17,430 nucleotides of DNA from Nocardioidaceae bacterium (GCA_013696015.1 JACCZI010000140.1:1-17430), one strand, 5' to 3'; shown: positions 1-8,323, counted from the stretch's first letter. Notes: a model not told the origin generated them from the letters alone. A program made the numbers and translations.

Positions 1-1193
<1,193 letters not shown>

Positions 1194-1198
1194 CGCGG

Positions 1199-1221
1199 AG
1201 TCGCCGACCGGGTCGGCTACT
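1199..1221. terminator. GC-rich hairpin between convergent ettA and marR
   Basis: A near-perfect inverted repeat, GCCGAC-CGG-GTCGGC at 1203-1217, with AGT/ACT flanks that can extend the stem. It lies just after the ettA stop and overlaps the marR stop codon. Its position between convergent genes suits a bidirectional terminator. There is no T tract on either strand, so intrinsic termination is an inference. Confidence 0.4.
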
Positions 1222-1687
1222 GCTCGCGGAGGTGCTCGCCGACCCGACCGAAAACGCGCCCCACCGCAGCCAGGTCGGCTTCGGACGACAGCTCGACCAG
1301 GTTGCGCCGCACCCCCTCGACGTGCATCGGAGCGGCCGCCATCAGGCAGCCCCAGCCGGACTCGGTCAACGACGCGATAACACCACGGCCGTCAGTGGGG
1401 CAGGCGCGCCGTTCGACAAGTCCCTTGCTTTCCAAGCGTGCGATCGTGTGCGTCACCCGGCTGCGCGAGTGCGACACCGACGAGGCCAGCACCGCCATGC
1501 GCAGGCTGCGTTGCGGCGCCTCCGAGAGCCGGACCAGGATCTCGTACTCCGGCAGCGAGAGGTCGAACTCTTCCCGAAGCTGCCGGTCGAGCCGCTCGAA
1601 GAGCAGCGTCGAACCGTTGATGTACGCACGCCAGGCCCGCTGCTGTGGATCGGTCAGCCACAGAGTGGGTGCGTCGGTCACGGTCAC
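1217..1687 (-). CDS. MarR-family transcriptional regulator
   Basis: 156-residue winged-helix regulator, a typical MarR length. The N-terminal helix (about 13-40) supplies the dimer interface. LSLPEYEILVRLSEAP (43-58) starts the DNA-binding domain, SVSHSRSRVTHTIARLESKGLVERR (70-94) holds the recognition helix, and the wing follows with the family hallmark PTDGRGV (97-103). The GTG start at 1687 lies six bases after a TAGAAT -10 box, which implies a leaderless mRNA. A second in-frame GTG two codons later cannot be excluded. It is divergent from the thiolase gene, which it may regulate; no clear operator palindrome was found in the 85-base gap, so target and ligand are unknown. Confidence 0.88.
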   Translation of the reverse strand: MTVTDAPTLWLTDPQQRAWRAYINGSTLLFERLDRQLREEFDLSLPEYEILVRLSEAPQRSLRMAVLASSVSHSRSRVTHTIARLESKGLVERRACPTDGRGVIASLTESGWGCLMAAAPMHVEGVRRNLVELSSEADLAAVGRVFGRVGEHLREQ

Positions 1688-1693
1688 GAGCCC

Positions 1694-1699
1694 ATTCTA
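1694..1699 (-). promoter_or_regulatory. -10 box of a leaderless marR promoter
   Basis: On the minus strand TAGAAT (TANNNT form) is followed by six bases and then the GTG start at 1687. Transcription would begin at or next to the start codon, and no Shine-Dalgarno lies in the gap. No clear -35 hexamer is visible. Confidence 0.6.
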
Positions 1700-1722
1700 T
1701 CTGCGCCTCGTGCCGCCTACGC

Positions 1723-1728
1723 CATAAT
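1723..1728 (+). promoter_or_regulatory. Possible -10 box for the thiolase gene
   Basis: CATAAT (five of six bases match TATAAT) lies about 45 bases before the thiolase ATG, giving a leader of roughly 35-40 bases that contains GGTGGAG. It is the most AT-rich stretch of the divergent marR/thiolase gap. No convincing -35 element is visible. Confidence 0.35.
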
Positions 1729-1772
1729 CCTTTCAGCACCGACCGCTGCCTCGATGGTGAGATGGTGGAGCC

Positions 1773-2996
1773 ATGCCTGACGCAGTGATCGTCGCCACCG
1801 CCCGTTCGCCGATCGGCCGGGCCTTCAAGGGGTCCTTGCAGGACGTGCGACCCGACGACCTGGCCGTGCAGATGGTCCGGGCCGTTCTCGACAAGGTGCC
1901 GGCCCTCGACGCGTACGACATTGACGACCTGCTGCTCGGCTGCGGCCTGCCCGGCGGCGAACAAGGCTTCAACATGGGCCGCGTCGTTGCCGTGCTGCTC
2001 GGCATGGACCACCTGCCGGCGACCACGATCACCCGCTACTGCGCGTCAAGCCTGCAGACGACCCGGATGGCCTTTCACGCGATCAAGGCCGGCGAGGGCG
2101 ACGTCTTCATCTCTGCGGGTGTCGAGACCGTGAGCCGTTTCGTCAAGGGCAACAGCGATTCCGTCCCAGGCCAGGAGACGCACAACCCGCACTTCGCCGA
2201 TGCGATGCAGCGGACGCAGACCTACGCAGCGGGGGGACAGACCTGGCACGACCCGCGAGAGGACGAGGCGATCCCGGACCTGTACATGGCGATGGGCCAG
2301 ACGGCGGAAAACCTGGCACAGCTGCGGGACGTGACCCGCGAAGACCAGGACGAGTTCGGTGTGCGCAGCCAGAATCTGGCCGAGAAGGCGCTGGTCAACG
2401 GTTTCTGGCAGCGCGACATCACGCCGGTCACGCTCTCCGACGGCACGGTCATCGACACCGACGACGGCCCCCGTCCGGGCACGACGCTGGAGAAGGTGTC
2501 GGCGTTGCCGCCGGTGTTTCGACCCGACGGCACGGTCACTGCGGGCAACTGCTGCCCGCTCAACGACGGCGCCGCTGCGCTGGTCGTGATGAGCGCGACC
2601 AAGGCGACGGAGCTGGGGCTGTCCCCGCTGGCCCGGATCGTCGCGACCGGTGTCACGGCGCTCTCGCCGGAGATTATGGGTCTCGGCCCGGTTGAGGCGT
2701 CGAGGCAGGCGCTCGGCCGGGCGGGCATGACGATCGATGACATCGACCTTGTGGAGATCAACGAGGCGTTCGCGGCGCAGGTGATCCCCTCCTACCGCGA
2801 CCTGGGCGTCGACATCGACCGGCTCAACATCAATGGCGGCGCGATCGCCGTCGGCCACCCCTTTGGCATGACCGGGGCACGTATCGCCAGCACCCTGATC
2901 AACTCGCTCCAGTTCCACGACAAGCAGCTCGGCCTGGAGACGATGTGCGTCGGGGGCGGTCAGGGAATGGCGATGGTGCTCGAACGCCTCAGCTGA
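1773..2996 (+). CDS. Thiolase-family acetyl-CoA C-acyltransferase
   Basis: 407-residue cytosolic thiolase, of normal length. It would catalyse CoA-dependent cleavage of 3-ketoacyl-CoA or the reverse condensation of two acyl-CoAs. The N-terminal signature is VIVATARSPIGRAFKGSL. The nucleophilic cysteine is Cys90 in RYCASSLQT; the NEAFA motif is at 330-334; GHPFGMTGAR supplies His362; the C-terminal acid/base Cys392 lies in CVGGGQGM. All catalytic residues are present. The ATG at 1773 is preceded by GGTGGAG and has the conserved MPDAVIV start. No multifunctional fadB-type partner is adjacent, so a degradative role in beta-oxidation and a biosynthetic role cannot be separated. It resembles mycobacterial FadA-type acetyltransferases, but the paralogue cannot be assigned. 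Confidence 0.93.
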   Translation: MPDAVIVATARSPIGRAFKGSLQDVRPDDLAVQMVRAVLDKVPALDAYDIDDLLLGCGLPGGEQGFNMGRVVAVLLGMDHLPATTITRYCASSLQTTRMAFHAIKAGEGDVFISAGVETVSRFVKGNSDSVPGQETHNPHFADAMQRTQTYAAGGQTWHDPREDEAIPDLYMAMGQTAENLAQLRDVTREDQDEFGVRSQNLAEKALVNGFWQRDITPVTLSDGTVIDTDDGPRPGTTLEKVSALPPVFRPDGTVTAGNCCPLNDGAAALVVMSATKATELGLSPLARIVATGVTALSPEIMGLGPVEASRQALGRAGMTIDDIDLVEINEAFAAQVIPSYRDLGVDIDRLNINGGAIAVGHPFGMTGARIASTLINSLQFHDKQLGLETMCVGGGQGMAMVLERLS

Positions 2997-3003
2997 GCGG
3001 GCG

Positions 3004-3492
3004 TCACAGACCGATGGGCCGCGGCGCGTCGGGCACCCCGTGCTCCAGCAGCTCCGACAGGAGCTGGGCCACGTCGCGCGGGCCGAACAGCGCGTCGCCC
3101 TCGTACGCCCGAATCTCGGCGGTGCTCCACCACCGGTGCTCGTGCAGCCACTCGTCGCGCAGCTGGTCGGGCGTGAGCGTGCCCTGCGGATCGAAGGCGT
3201 CGGTGCGTACCAGGAAGTAGTCGTTGATGACGCCGTCGAACCCCGGCACGTGCTCGACGGCGACCACCCGCTGGCGCCATACGTGCGGAGGGTCGGCGTC
3301 GACGACCAGACCGGTCTCCTCCGCCAGCTCACGGCACAGAGCCTGCAACACCGACTCGCCGGGTTCGACGCCACCACCTGGTGTGAACCACAACGAGACC
3401 CCGTCGGGCAGCACCGATCGAAAGAGCAGCACCCGACCGTCTTGGTCGACGACCAGCGCCCGAGCGGAGCGACGCAGACGCGGCCCTGTCAC
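3004..3492 (-). CDS. Nudix hydrolase
   Basis: 162-residue single-domain Nudix protein. The complete Nudix box G-x5-E-x7-REL-x-EE-x-G-L runs from Gly40 to Leu62 (GGVEPGE...RELAEETGL) and provides the metal-binding glutamates for hydrolysis of a nucleoside-diphosphate-linked substrate. The preceding strand RRSARALVVDQDGRVLLFR and a tryptophan-rich C-terminal region (DEWLHEHRWWS) are typical of actinobacterial members; substrate unknown. The GTG start at 3492 lies seven bases after TACCCT, so it is probably leaderless. It is convergent with the thiolase, with only seven bases between stops, and divergent from the thioesterase pair. Confidence 0.9.
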   Translation of the reverse strand: MTGPRLRRSARALVVDQDGRVLLFRSVLPDGVSLWFTPGGGVEPGESVLQALCRELAEETGLVVDADPPHVWRQRVVAVEHVPGFDGVINDYFLVRTDAFDPQGTLTPDQLRDEWLHEHRWWSTAEIRAYEGDALFGPRDVAQLLSELLEHGVPDAPRPIGL

Positions 3493-3499
3493 GGCGAGA

Positions 3500-3505
3500 A
3501 GGGTA
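3500..3505 (-). promoter_or_regulatory. -10 box of a leaderless Nudix promoter
   Basis: On the minus strand TACCCT (TANNNT) is followed by seven bases and then the GTG at 3492, with no Shine-Dalgarno between. The spacing matches the marR, ctaJ and phosphatase promoters in this window. Confidence 0.5.
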
Positions 3506-3545
3506 TGCCGCGAGCTGCCCGACCCGGCTAGCCGCCGCGACCGAC

Positions 3546-3613
3546 CCCTCGATTGGCGGGACGTTGACGTCCCGGCGTTCTCGCCGGGTCACCTTCACGC
3601 CAATTGACGAGGG
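3546..3613 (+). promoter_or_regulatory. Branched inverted-repeat element; candidate cis-regulatory RNA of the thioesterase pair
   Basis: An outer stem closes two internal hairpins. CCCTCG (3546-3551) pairs with CGAGGG (3608-3613), and ATTGGCG (3552-3558) pairs with CGCCAAT (3598-3604), leaving a 3-base TGA bulge. Inside are GGACG-TTGA-CGTCC (hairpin 3559-3572) and CGGCG-TTCT-CGCCG (hairpin 3573-3586), then an 11-base single strand. CCCGGCG/CGCCGGG (3571-3577 with 3582-3588) is a competing longer hairpin. The 3' outer strand contains GAGGG, nine bases before the GTG at 3623, so folding could hide the ribosome binding site. All stems are read directly from sequence; a riboswitch or leader role is inference. 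A dispersed DNA repeat is the main alternative. Confidence 0.45.
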
Positions 3614-3622
3614 TGAGAGGCG

Positions 3623-4099
3623 GTGGCCGAGCGGGGACCGGACGCAGGACGCGTCTGCGACGATCGGCCGGTGCGACACGTGTTCAACTGCCCGCTGCGC
3701 TGGGCAGACATGGACTCGCTGGGGCATGTCAACAACGTGACGTACGTGGACTACCTCCAGGAGGCACGGGTCGACATGCTCCGCGTCCACGCCCCGCAGT
3801 CCGGGAGCGAGGACCTCGCGGAGGGCGTCGTCGTGGTGCGCCACGACATCGAGTTCCTGGCGCCGCTGGTGTTCCGCCCGGAGCCGATCCGCATCGAGAC
3901 CTGGGTCACGTCCCTGCGCGCTGCGTCGTTCGAGCTGCGGTACGACATCCTCGACGTGCACCGCGACGGCACCCGCCACATGTACACCCGCGCATCGACG
4001 CTGTTGACGCCGTACGTCTTCACCGAGGAGCGGCCCCGCCGGATCAGCGACGCGGAGCGGACCACCCTCGAACGGTGGCTCGAGCCAGGAGATACCTGA
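3623..4099 (+). CDS. Acyl-CoA thioesterase, hot-dog fold (4HBT / YbgC-FcbC type), first of a tandem pair
   Basis: 158-residue hot-dog thioesterase expected to hydrolyse acyl-CoA to acid plus CoA. The catalytic segment is LRWADMDSLGHVNNVTYVDYLQEAR (25-49), with the diagnostic D-x-D-x2-GHVNN pattern (Asp29, Asp31, His35). The strand RHDIEFLAPLVFRPEPIRIETWV follows. The GTG at 3623 is chosen because GAGGG ends nine bases upstream. A downstream GTG at 3671 (VRHVFNC) aligns better with the N terminus of the second copy and has no good Shine-Dalgarno, so the first 16 residues are uncertain. It overlaps the next gene by one base and so is probably translationally coupled to it. A mycobacterial relative in this neighbourhood is Rv2475c (from memory). 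Confidence 0.87.
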   Translation: MAERGPDAGRVCDDRPVRHVFNCPLRWADMDSLGHVNNVTYVDYLQEARVDMLRVHAPQSGSEDLAEGVVVVRHDIEFLAPLVFRPEPIRIETWVTSLRAASFELRYDILDVHRDGTRHMYTRASTLLTPYVFTEERPRRISDAERTTLERWLEPGDT

Positions 4100-4509
4100 T
4101 GCGCCACACGTACGACTGCCGGGTGCGGTGGTCCGACGTCGACGCGTACGGGCACGTCAACAACGTTAAGTACTTCGAGTACTACCAGGAGGCGCGCATC
4201 GCGTTCTTGCAGGAGCTCGGTGGGGACTGGACGAACTCCGCCGGCTCGGAGCGGTTCGTGGTCGCACGCCTGACGGTGGACTACCGGCGGCCGATCATGT
4301 TCCGCGCCGACCCGTTCCCGATCGACTCCTGGGTGACGAGGATCGGGAACTCCTCCTACGACGTGCGGTCGCAGATCCGCGACGGCGACGAGGTGCTGTC
4401 ACGCGCGGTAGCGGTGCTGGTCGGCTACAACATGACGACATCGCGCTCGCGACCGCTCAGCAATGCTGAGCGAGCGGCGCTGAACGGGATGCTCGAGCCG
4501 GCCTGGTGA
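4099..4509 (+). CDS. Acyl-CoA thioesterase, hot-dog fold, second of a tandem pair
   Basis: 136-residue 4HBT-fold protein, of normal family length. The catalytic segment VRWSDVDAYGHVNNVKYFEYYQEAR (9-33) matches the preceding gene almost position by position (Asp13, Asp15, His19), showing tandem duplication. Its ATG shares one base with the upstream TGA (TGATG) and has a strong AGGAGA site five bases before. The two products may form a hetero-oligomer, since hot-dog enzymes act as dimers or tetramers, but that is inference. The substrate is unknown. The C terminus ends MLEPAW; the same frame stays open for 49 codons after the stop (see the 4510-4659 entry). Confidence 0.9.
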   Translation: MRHTYDCRVRWSDVDAYGHVNNVKYFEYYQEARIAFLQELGGDWTNSAGSERFVVARLTVDYRRPIMFRADPFPIDSWVTRIGNSSYDVRSQIRDGDEVLSRAVAVLVGYNMTTSRSRPLSNAERAALNGMLEPAW

Positions 4510-4659
4510 GATGGTCACCTTCGTGGGCACAGCCCGGACCACGTCGAAGTCGTCCTCCGCAGGGAGGATGGGACTGTTGCCGGCCATGTGTCCGCCTACC
4601 GCAAGCGAAGCGGGAGCTGGGTCGTTGACGCGGCTGACCGTTGCCGCGATGAGGGCTGA
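4510..4659 (+). other. Coding-like in-frame tail after the second thioesterase (possible gene remnant)
   Basis: The 171 bases between the thioesterase stop and glbO hold no intact gene. The frame continuing directly from the TGA at 4507 stays open for 49 codons to a TGA at 4657. It reads like protein, with segments such as EDGTVAGHVSAYRK and SGSWVVDAAD, and mostly C or G in third positions. It has no start with a ribosome site. It may be a decayed gene end or chance in GC-rich DNA. Confidence 0.2.
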
Positions 4660-4680
4660 ACGTCAGCAACGGGATGCTCG

Positions 4681-5061
4681 TCACTCAAGCGTGTTGACCA
4701 TGAACTCCGCGGCATACGTGACGTACTCCCAGAATCGCTCGTCGAGGTCCGGCGGCAACGCCGCCTCGTCGAGCCCGGCGCGGAAATGGACGAGCCACCG
4801 CTCGGCGGCCTCCGATGTCACGGCAAACGGTGCGTGACGCATCCGCAGCCGGGGATGGCCGCGCTGCTCCTGGTAGGTGCGCGGCCCGCCCCAGTACTGC
4901 TCGAAGAACATAGTCAGCCGCTCACGAGCGCCGGTGAGGTCCTCCTCTGGGTAGATCGGCCGGAGCAGTGGGTCGGTCGCGACGCCGGCGTAGAAGCGGT
5001 CGACGATCTGCGTGATCGCGGCGTGTCCGCCGATCGCCTCGTAGAACGTCTGCTCCGCCAC
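4681..5061 (-). CDS. glbO: Group-II truncated haemoglobin (trHbO)
   Basis: 126-residue two-over-two globin that binds haem and O2. Proposed family roles are oxygen delivery to terminal oxidases and peroxide/NO chemistry at the membrane. Key residues align one position later than M. tuberculosis GlbO as I recall it: Tyr24 (B10), Tyr37 (CD1), proximal His76 (F8) in RHAPF, and Trp89 (G8). The group-II block EQYWGGPRTYQEQRGHPRLR (54-73) is intact. The GTG at 5061 is chosen because it follows AGGGGC and gives the family N terminus (TFYEAIGG). A longer frame starts at 5193 but would run through the palindromic repeat and is not credible. It is convergent with the thioesterases. Its nearness to ctaJ fits an aerobic-respiration neighbourhood. 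Confidence 0.93.
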   Translation of the reverse strand: MAEQTFYEAIGGHAAITQIVDRFYAGVATDPLLRPIYPEEDLTGARERLTMFFEQYWGGPRTYQEQRGHPRLRMRHAPFAVTSEAAERWLVHFRAGLDEAALPPDLDERFWEYVTYAAEFMVNTLE

Positions 5062-5103
5062 GCCCCTATTGTCGCGGACGCCCGCAACCCGACTGTCCGC
5101 ACG

Positions 5104-5162
5104 GTGGGGGTAGGCAGATGGCAGACACGCAGGGCGTGTCGCCGTCATCTGCCTACCGCCAC
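5104..5162. repeat. Palindromic intergenic repeat, copy 1
   Basis: The outer arms GTGGGGGTAGGCAGATG (5104-5120) and CATCTGCCTACCGCCAC (5146-5162) are complementary with one mismatch. The inner arms GACACGC (5124-5130) and GCGTGTC (5134-5140) close an AGG loop; an asymmetric internal loop separates the two helices. The 47-base core differs from copy 2 at only two positions. It lies between the mscS terminator and the glbO start. Its length, symmetry and intergenic location resemble REP- or MITE-type elements. No transposase is adjacent. Confidence 0.85.
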
Positions 5163-5198
5163 GCCACAGCCCCATTGTCCAGGGTGCCCACAACCTGT

Positions 5199-5226
5199 AA
5201 AAGGCGCCCGGTCACCAGGCAGCGCC
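5199..5226 (-). terminator. Intrinsic terminator of the oligopeptidase-mscS operon
   Basis: Read on the minus strand, GGCGC (5226-5222) pairs with GCGCC (5207-5203). Two further C-G pairs are possible after a TG bulge. The stem is followed at once by TTTT (5202-5199). It starts 13 bases after the mscS stop, the expected place for the operon's terminator. Confidence 0.6.
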
Positions 5227-5239
5227 GCGTCACCCCCCG

Positions 5240-6202
5240 TCACTGGTGTTCGTCAGCGGCAGCGACCGCCGGTGCGGGTGCCTCGCGGTGCCACACCACC
5301 CGCTGCGGCAGCGGGATCTCGATGCCGAGCTCGTCGAAGCGGACCTTGATCCGCTCGCGCATCTCGCGGGCGACGTTCCACTGTTCGAGCGGCGCCGTCT
5401 TGAGCACCACCCGAACCACAACACCGTCTGGGTCGAGGCGCTCGACGCCCCAGACCTCCGGCTCCTCGATGATGTCGGCGCGGTACTCCTCGTCCTCCCA
5501 CAGCTGGCGGGCGATCTCACCGAGCACCACGCGGACCCGGGCCAGGTCCTGGGAGTACGCGACCGGGATGTCGAGCACCGTGCGCGCCCAGTTCTGGCTC
5601 ATGTTCCCCACACGCAGGATCTCGCCGTTGCGGACGTACCAGACGGTGCCGTTGACATCGCGCAGCCGGGTGACCCGCAGGCCGACCGCCTCGACCGTGC
5701 CGGTGGCCTCACCGACGTCGACGGCGTCACCGACTCCGTACTGGTCCTCGAGGATCATGAAGATGCCGGACAGGAAGTCCTTCACCAGGCTCTGGGCGCC
5801 GAACCCGAGCGCGAGCCCGAGGATGCCGGCACTGGCGATGAGCGGCGCGATGTTGTAGCCGAGCTGCGCCACGACCATGAACAGCACGATCGTCATCAGG
5901 ACGCCGGTGCTGATGCTCTTGAGCAGCGACCCCATCGTGCGGGCCCGTTGCTCGCGCCGCTCGGCGGCCACCGGGTTCGCCTCGAGGTACATCTGGTGTG
6001 CCTTGCTGCGCTGCAGCACCCCGGGCACCGTGCCTTCGGCGGCTCGGGTGGTGACGCGGTCGATCAGCCGGGACAGCAGCCAGCGCAGCAGCAAGCCGAG
6101 GACGACGAGCCCGAGGATCGACAGGGGGCGGGCGACGAAGTACTGCGTCCAGTCGGCGACGTACCGGCTGTCGCGCAGGTCGTCGAGCACTCCGGAGGTC
6201 AC
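5240..6202 (-). CDS. Small-conductance mechanosensitive channel (MscS family)
   Basis: 320-residue inner-membrane channel that opens under membrane tension to release solutes during hypo-osmotic shock. Hydrophobic segments: about 26-46, 97-116, and the pore helix region 118-150 with the small-residue pattern ASAGILGLALGFGAQSLVKDFLSG. The beta domain follows (QYGVGDAVDVGEATGTVEAVGLRVTRLRD), then NGEILRVGNMSQNW and a cytoplasmic alpha/beta domain. The Gly/Ala-rich pore helix and the following VKD are typical of MscS. The GTG at 6202 directly abuts the oligopeptidase TGA with no gap and has GGGAGA nine bases upstream, so the two are likely co-transcribed and coupled. An intrinsic terminator follows the stop. 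Confidence 0.92.
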   Translation of the reverse strand: MTSGVLDDLRDSRYVADWTQYFVARPLSILGLVVLGLLLRWLLSRLIDRVTTRAAEGTVPGVLQRSKAHQMYLEANPVAAERREQRARTMGSLLKSISTGVLMTIVLFMVVAQLGYNIAPLIASAGILGLALGFGAQSLVKDFLSGIFMILEDQYGVGDAVDVGEATGTVEAVGLRVTRLRDVNGTVWYVRNGEILRVGNMSQNWARTVLDIPVAYSQDLARVRVVLGEIARQLWEDEEYRADIIEEPEVWGVERLDPDGVVVRVVLKTAPLEQWNVAREMRERIKVRFDELGIEIPLPQRVVWHREAPAPAVAAADEHQ

Positions 6203-8323
6203 TCAGTCAGTCTCCCGCAACGGCGCCTCGACGAGCAGACCGGTCGCCCAAGCCACGAAGCCGAGCGTGTCAGCGCTGGCGGCAACCGTGCGGCTGACGG
6301 CACGGACGCCATGGCCCACATCGGATTCGCTGCGGAGCAGCACCGGGGCAATGTCCGGCTGGGCGGAGGTGGCGTGCTGCAGGGCAGCACACATCTTGCG
6401 CGCATGCAGCGGGTCGACCCGGGTGTCGGAGTCGAAGACGCTGAACAGTACGGCCGGGTAGGCGACGTCGGGTTGCACCCGGTGGTAGGGCGAGTACGCC
6501 AGCAGCCAGCGCAGCTGCTCGGCGTCCTCGGCGCTGCCGTACTCGTCACTCCACAACCGACCGAGTCCGTGCAGCTCGTAGCGGACCATGTCGAGCAGCG
6601 GTGCGGAGCACACGACCGCGCGATACAGGTCGGGGCGCTGGGTCAGTGCCGCACCGACCAGCAGTCCGCCGTTGGAGCCGCCGGAGATCGCGAGCAGGTC
6701 GGGCCGGGTGAGCCCGTCCTCGACGAGTCGCTCCGCGGCCGAGTGGAGGTCGTCGAACACCCGCTGCTTGTGCTCGCGCATGCCACCCCGGTGCCAGGCC
6801 TCACCCTCCTCGGCACCGCCGCGCAGGTTGGCGATCGCGTACGCGCCACCGGCTTCGACCCAGGCCAGCACGGATGCGGCGTACGCCGGTGTCAGAGAGA
6901 TCCCGAAGCCGCCGTACCCATACAGGATCGTCGGTCGCGGTCCGGTGCTGGCCTCTGATGCGAGCACGAACATCCGCACCGGCATGCCGTCGAGCGACTC
7001 GTATTCGACCTGGCGTGCGGTGATGCCGTGGTACGTCGAGACGGCCCCCGGTGAGTGTGCCCAGACGTCGGTGACGCCGCTGCGGACGTCATGGTGGTAC
7101 ACCGTCGTGGGCGAGAGGTGGTCGGAGTAGCCGAACCACACCTCAGCACCACCCTCCGGCCGCTCCGCCAGCCCGCCGACCGAGCCGAGACCCGGCAGCT
7201 CTATCGTGCGGCGGCGCTCGCCGGTCGACAGGTCGTGCACGCTGACCTCGGCAACGGCGTGCCGGGTCCACGCGCAGACCAGCGCCGGGGGGTCGAGCCC
7301 GTCGAGGAGCGCCACGTCCTCGAGCACCGCGGTGGAGTCCTCCGGCACGAGCTCGCTCCAAGTCGCCGGATCCGGCCGCTGAGGATCGCCCACCAGCAGC
7401 CGGCCGCGCGGCGCACCGCGGTCGGTGTGGGCGTAGAGGTCCCCGTCGCGACCGACCCACAGCCGGGTCTGGGCGTCGACCCCGACGACCACCGGGTGCA
7501 GGTCGGGAGCCTCGGGTGCGGCGGTCGTCAGGTCGGCGAGCCAGACGTCGTTGCGCGGGGCGGTGCCCTGGCTGGCACTGACCACCAGCCAGCGGCCGTC
7601 CCAGCTCACCCGGACGCCGAAGAACGTCGTCTTGTCTAGGTCGGCGCCAAAGACCAGCACGTCGTCCGCAACGTCGCAACCGAGCCGGTGCAGCCAGACC
7701 CGGCGGTGGTACTGCGCCTCGTCCTCCGGCACCGCGTCCAGCGGCAGCTGGCGGGTGTAGTAGAACGCGGTGTTGTCGGGCAACCAGGCGACGGGTGAGT
7801 AGCGGCACCGGTCGATCGGCCCGTCCACCACGGCGCCGGTTGCTACCTCGATCACGGTGAGCACGGACTCCTCGGTGCCGCCGTGCGACGTCTGGTAGGC
7901 CACCAGCCGGCCGTCCTTCGACGGCTGCCAGGCATCGAGCGTTGTGACGCCGGACGGGTCGATCGCCATGGGGTCCACCAGCACGCGCTCGGTGCGGTTG
8001 GAGTCGCGTGTCCTCAGAACGGCGTGCTCGGCATCCGGTTCGCGGCGTACGAAGAAGGCCTGCTCACCTCGCCAGGCGGGCGGCCCGACCGCTCCGGTAC
8101 GCAGCAGCTCACCGACCCGGTCGGCGAAGTGCTGCCGGGCAGACCACAGGTGCTGGTGCTCGACGAAGAGCCGCTGCTGGGCAGCCGCCCAGTCGCGTGT
8201 CTCGGCGCTCGTGGCGTCTTCGAGCCAGCGGTACGGGTCGGCGATGCGCTCGCCGTGGCAGACCTCGACCACGTCGTCGCGGTGGGCGGTCGGGTAGGCA
8301 TCGGGAGGCAGCACGAACGCCAC
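6203..8323 (-). CDS. Prolyl oligopeptidase, serine peptidase family S9A
   Basis: 706-residue cytosolic peptidase that cleaves short peptides after proline. The N terminus carries the family signature DPYRWLEDATSAETRDWAAAQ. A beta-propeller occupies roughly 70-420, and a C-terminal alpha/beta-hydrolase domain follows, with TILYGYGGFG and NLRGGAEEGEAWH. The catalytic triad, by alignment to porcine prolyl oligopeptidase, is Ser550 in GGSNGG, Asp633 in SDTRVDPLH and His671 in VGHG. No signal peptide is visible, and the length matches the family (about 690-710). The GTG at 8323 keeps the usual start PPDAYPTAHRDDVVE; its ribosome site is weak, and GTG three codons later is an alternative. It is divergent from ctaJ and abuts mscS. 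Confidence 0.93.
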   Translation of the reverse strand: MAFVLPPDAYPTAHRDDVVEVCHGERIADPYRWLEDATSAETRDWAAAQQRLFVEHQHLWSARQHFADRVGELLRTGAVGPPAWRGEQAFFVRREPDAEHAVLRTRDSNRTERVLVDPMAIDPSGVTTLDAWQPSKDGRLVAYQTSHGGTEESVLTVIEVATGAVVDGPIDRCRYSPVAWLPDNTAFYYTRQLPLDAVPEDEAQYHRRVWLHRLGCDVADDVLVFGADLDKTTFFGVRVSWDGRWLVVSASQGTAPRNDVWLADLTTAAPEAPDLHPVVVGVDAQTRLWVGRDGDLYAHTDRGAPRGRLLVGDPQRPDPATWSELVPEDSTAVLEDVALLDGLDPPALVCAWTRHAVAEVSVHDLSTGERRRTIELPGLGSVGGLAERPEGGAEVWFGYSDHLSPTTVYHHDVRSGVTDVWAHSPGAVSTYHGITARQVEYESLDGMPVRMFVLASEASTGPRPTILYGYGGFGISLTPAYAASVLAWVEAGGAYAIANLRGGAEEGEAWHRGGMREHKQRVFDDLHSAAERLVEDGLTRPDLLAISGGSNGGLLVGAALTQRPDLYRAVVCSAPLLDMVRYELHGLGRLWSDEYGSAEDAEQLRWLLAYSPYHRVQPDVAYPAVLFSVFDSDTRVDPLHARKMCAALQHATSAQPDIAPVLLRSESDVGHGVRAVSRTVAASADTLGFVAWATGLLVEAPLRETD

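Noticed and set aside
2046..3377. 443-codon minus-strand frame across the thiolase gene
   Set aside because: Arginine/alanine-rich shadow antisense to a clear thiolase and overlapping the Nudix gene; no domain.
3612..3640. GGTGGCCGAGCGG resembles the D-arm start of tRNA-Ser/Leu
   Set aside because: No anticodon stem, T-loop (GTTCGAATC-like) or acceptor complement follows, and the stretch is the start of the thioesterase coding region.
4553..4568. Hairpin TCCTCC-GCAG-GGAGGA as a terminator after the thioesterases
   Set aside because: Only six base pairs with no T tract and not close to the stop; not strong enough to call.
4399..4587. Minus-strand 62-codon frame starting MAGNSPILPAEDDFDVV
   Set aside because: It lacks a proper ribosome site, runs antisense through the thioesterase C terminus and matches no family I know; it probably reflects GC-rich antisense openness.
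4589..4603. GTGTCCGCCTACCGC looks like a shortened right arm of the palindromic repeat
   Set aside because: There is no left arm or inner stem nearby and the match requires an internal deletion; chance similarity is as likely.
5246..6958. 570-codon plus-strand frame across mscS and the oligopeptidase
   Set aside because: Antisense shadow in high-GC DNA; both real genes on the other strand have complete motifs.
8294..8301. GTAGGCA motif near the oligopeptidase start
   Set aside because: It lies inside conserved coding sequence (DAYPTAH) and has no palindromic partner.
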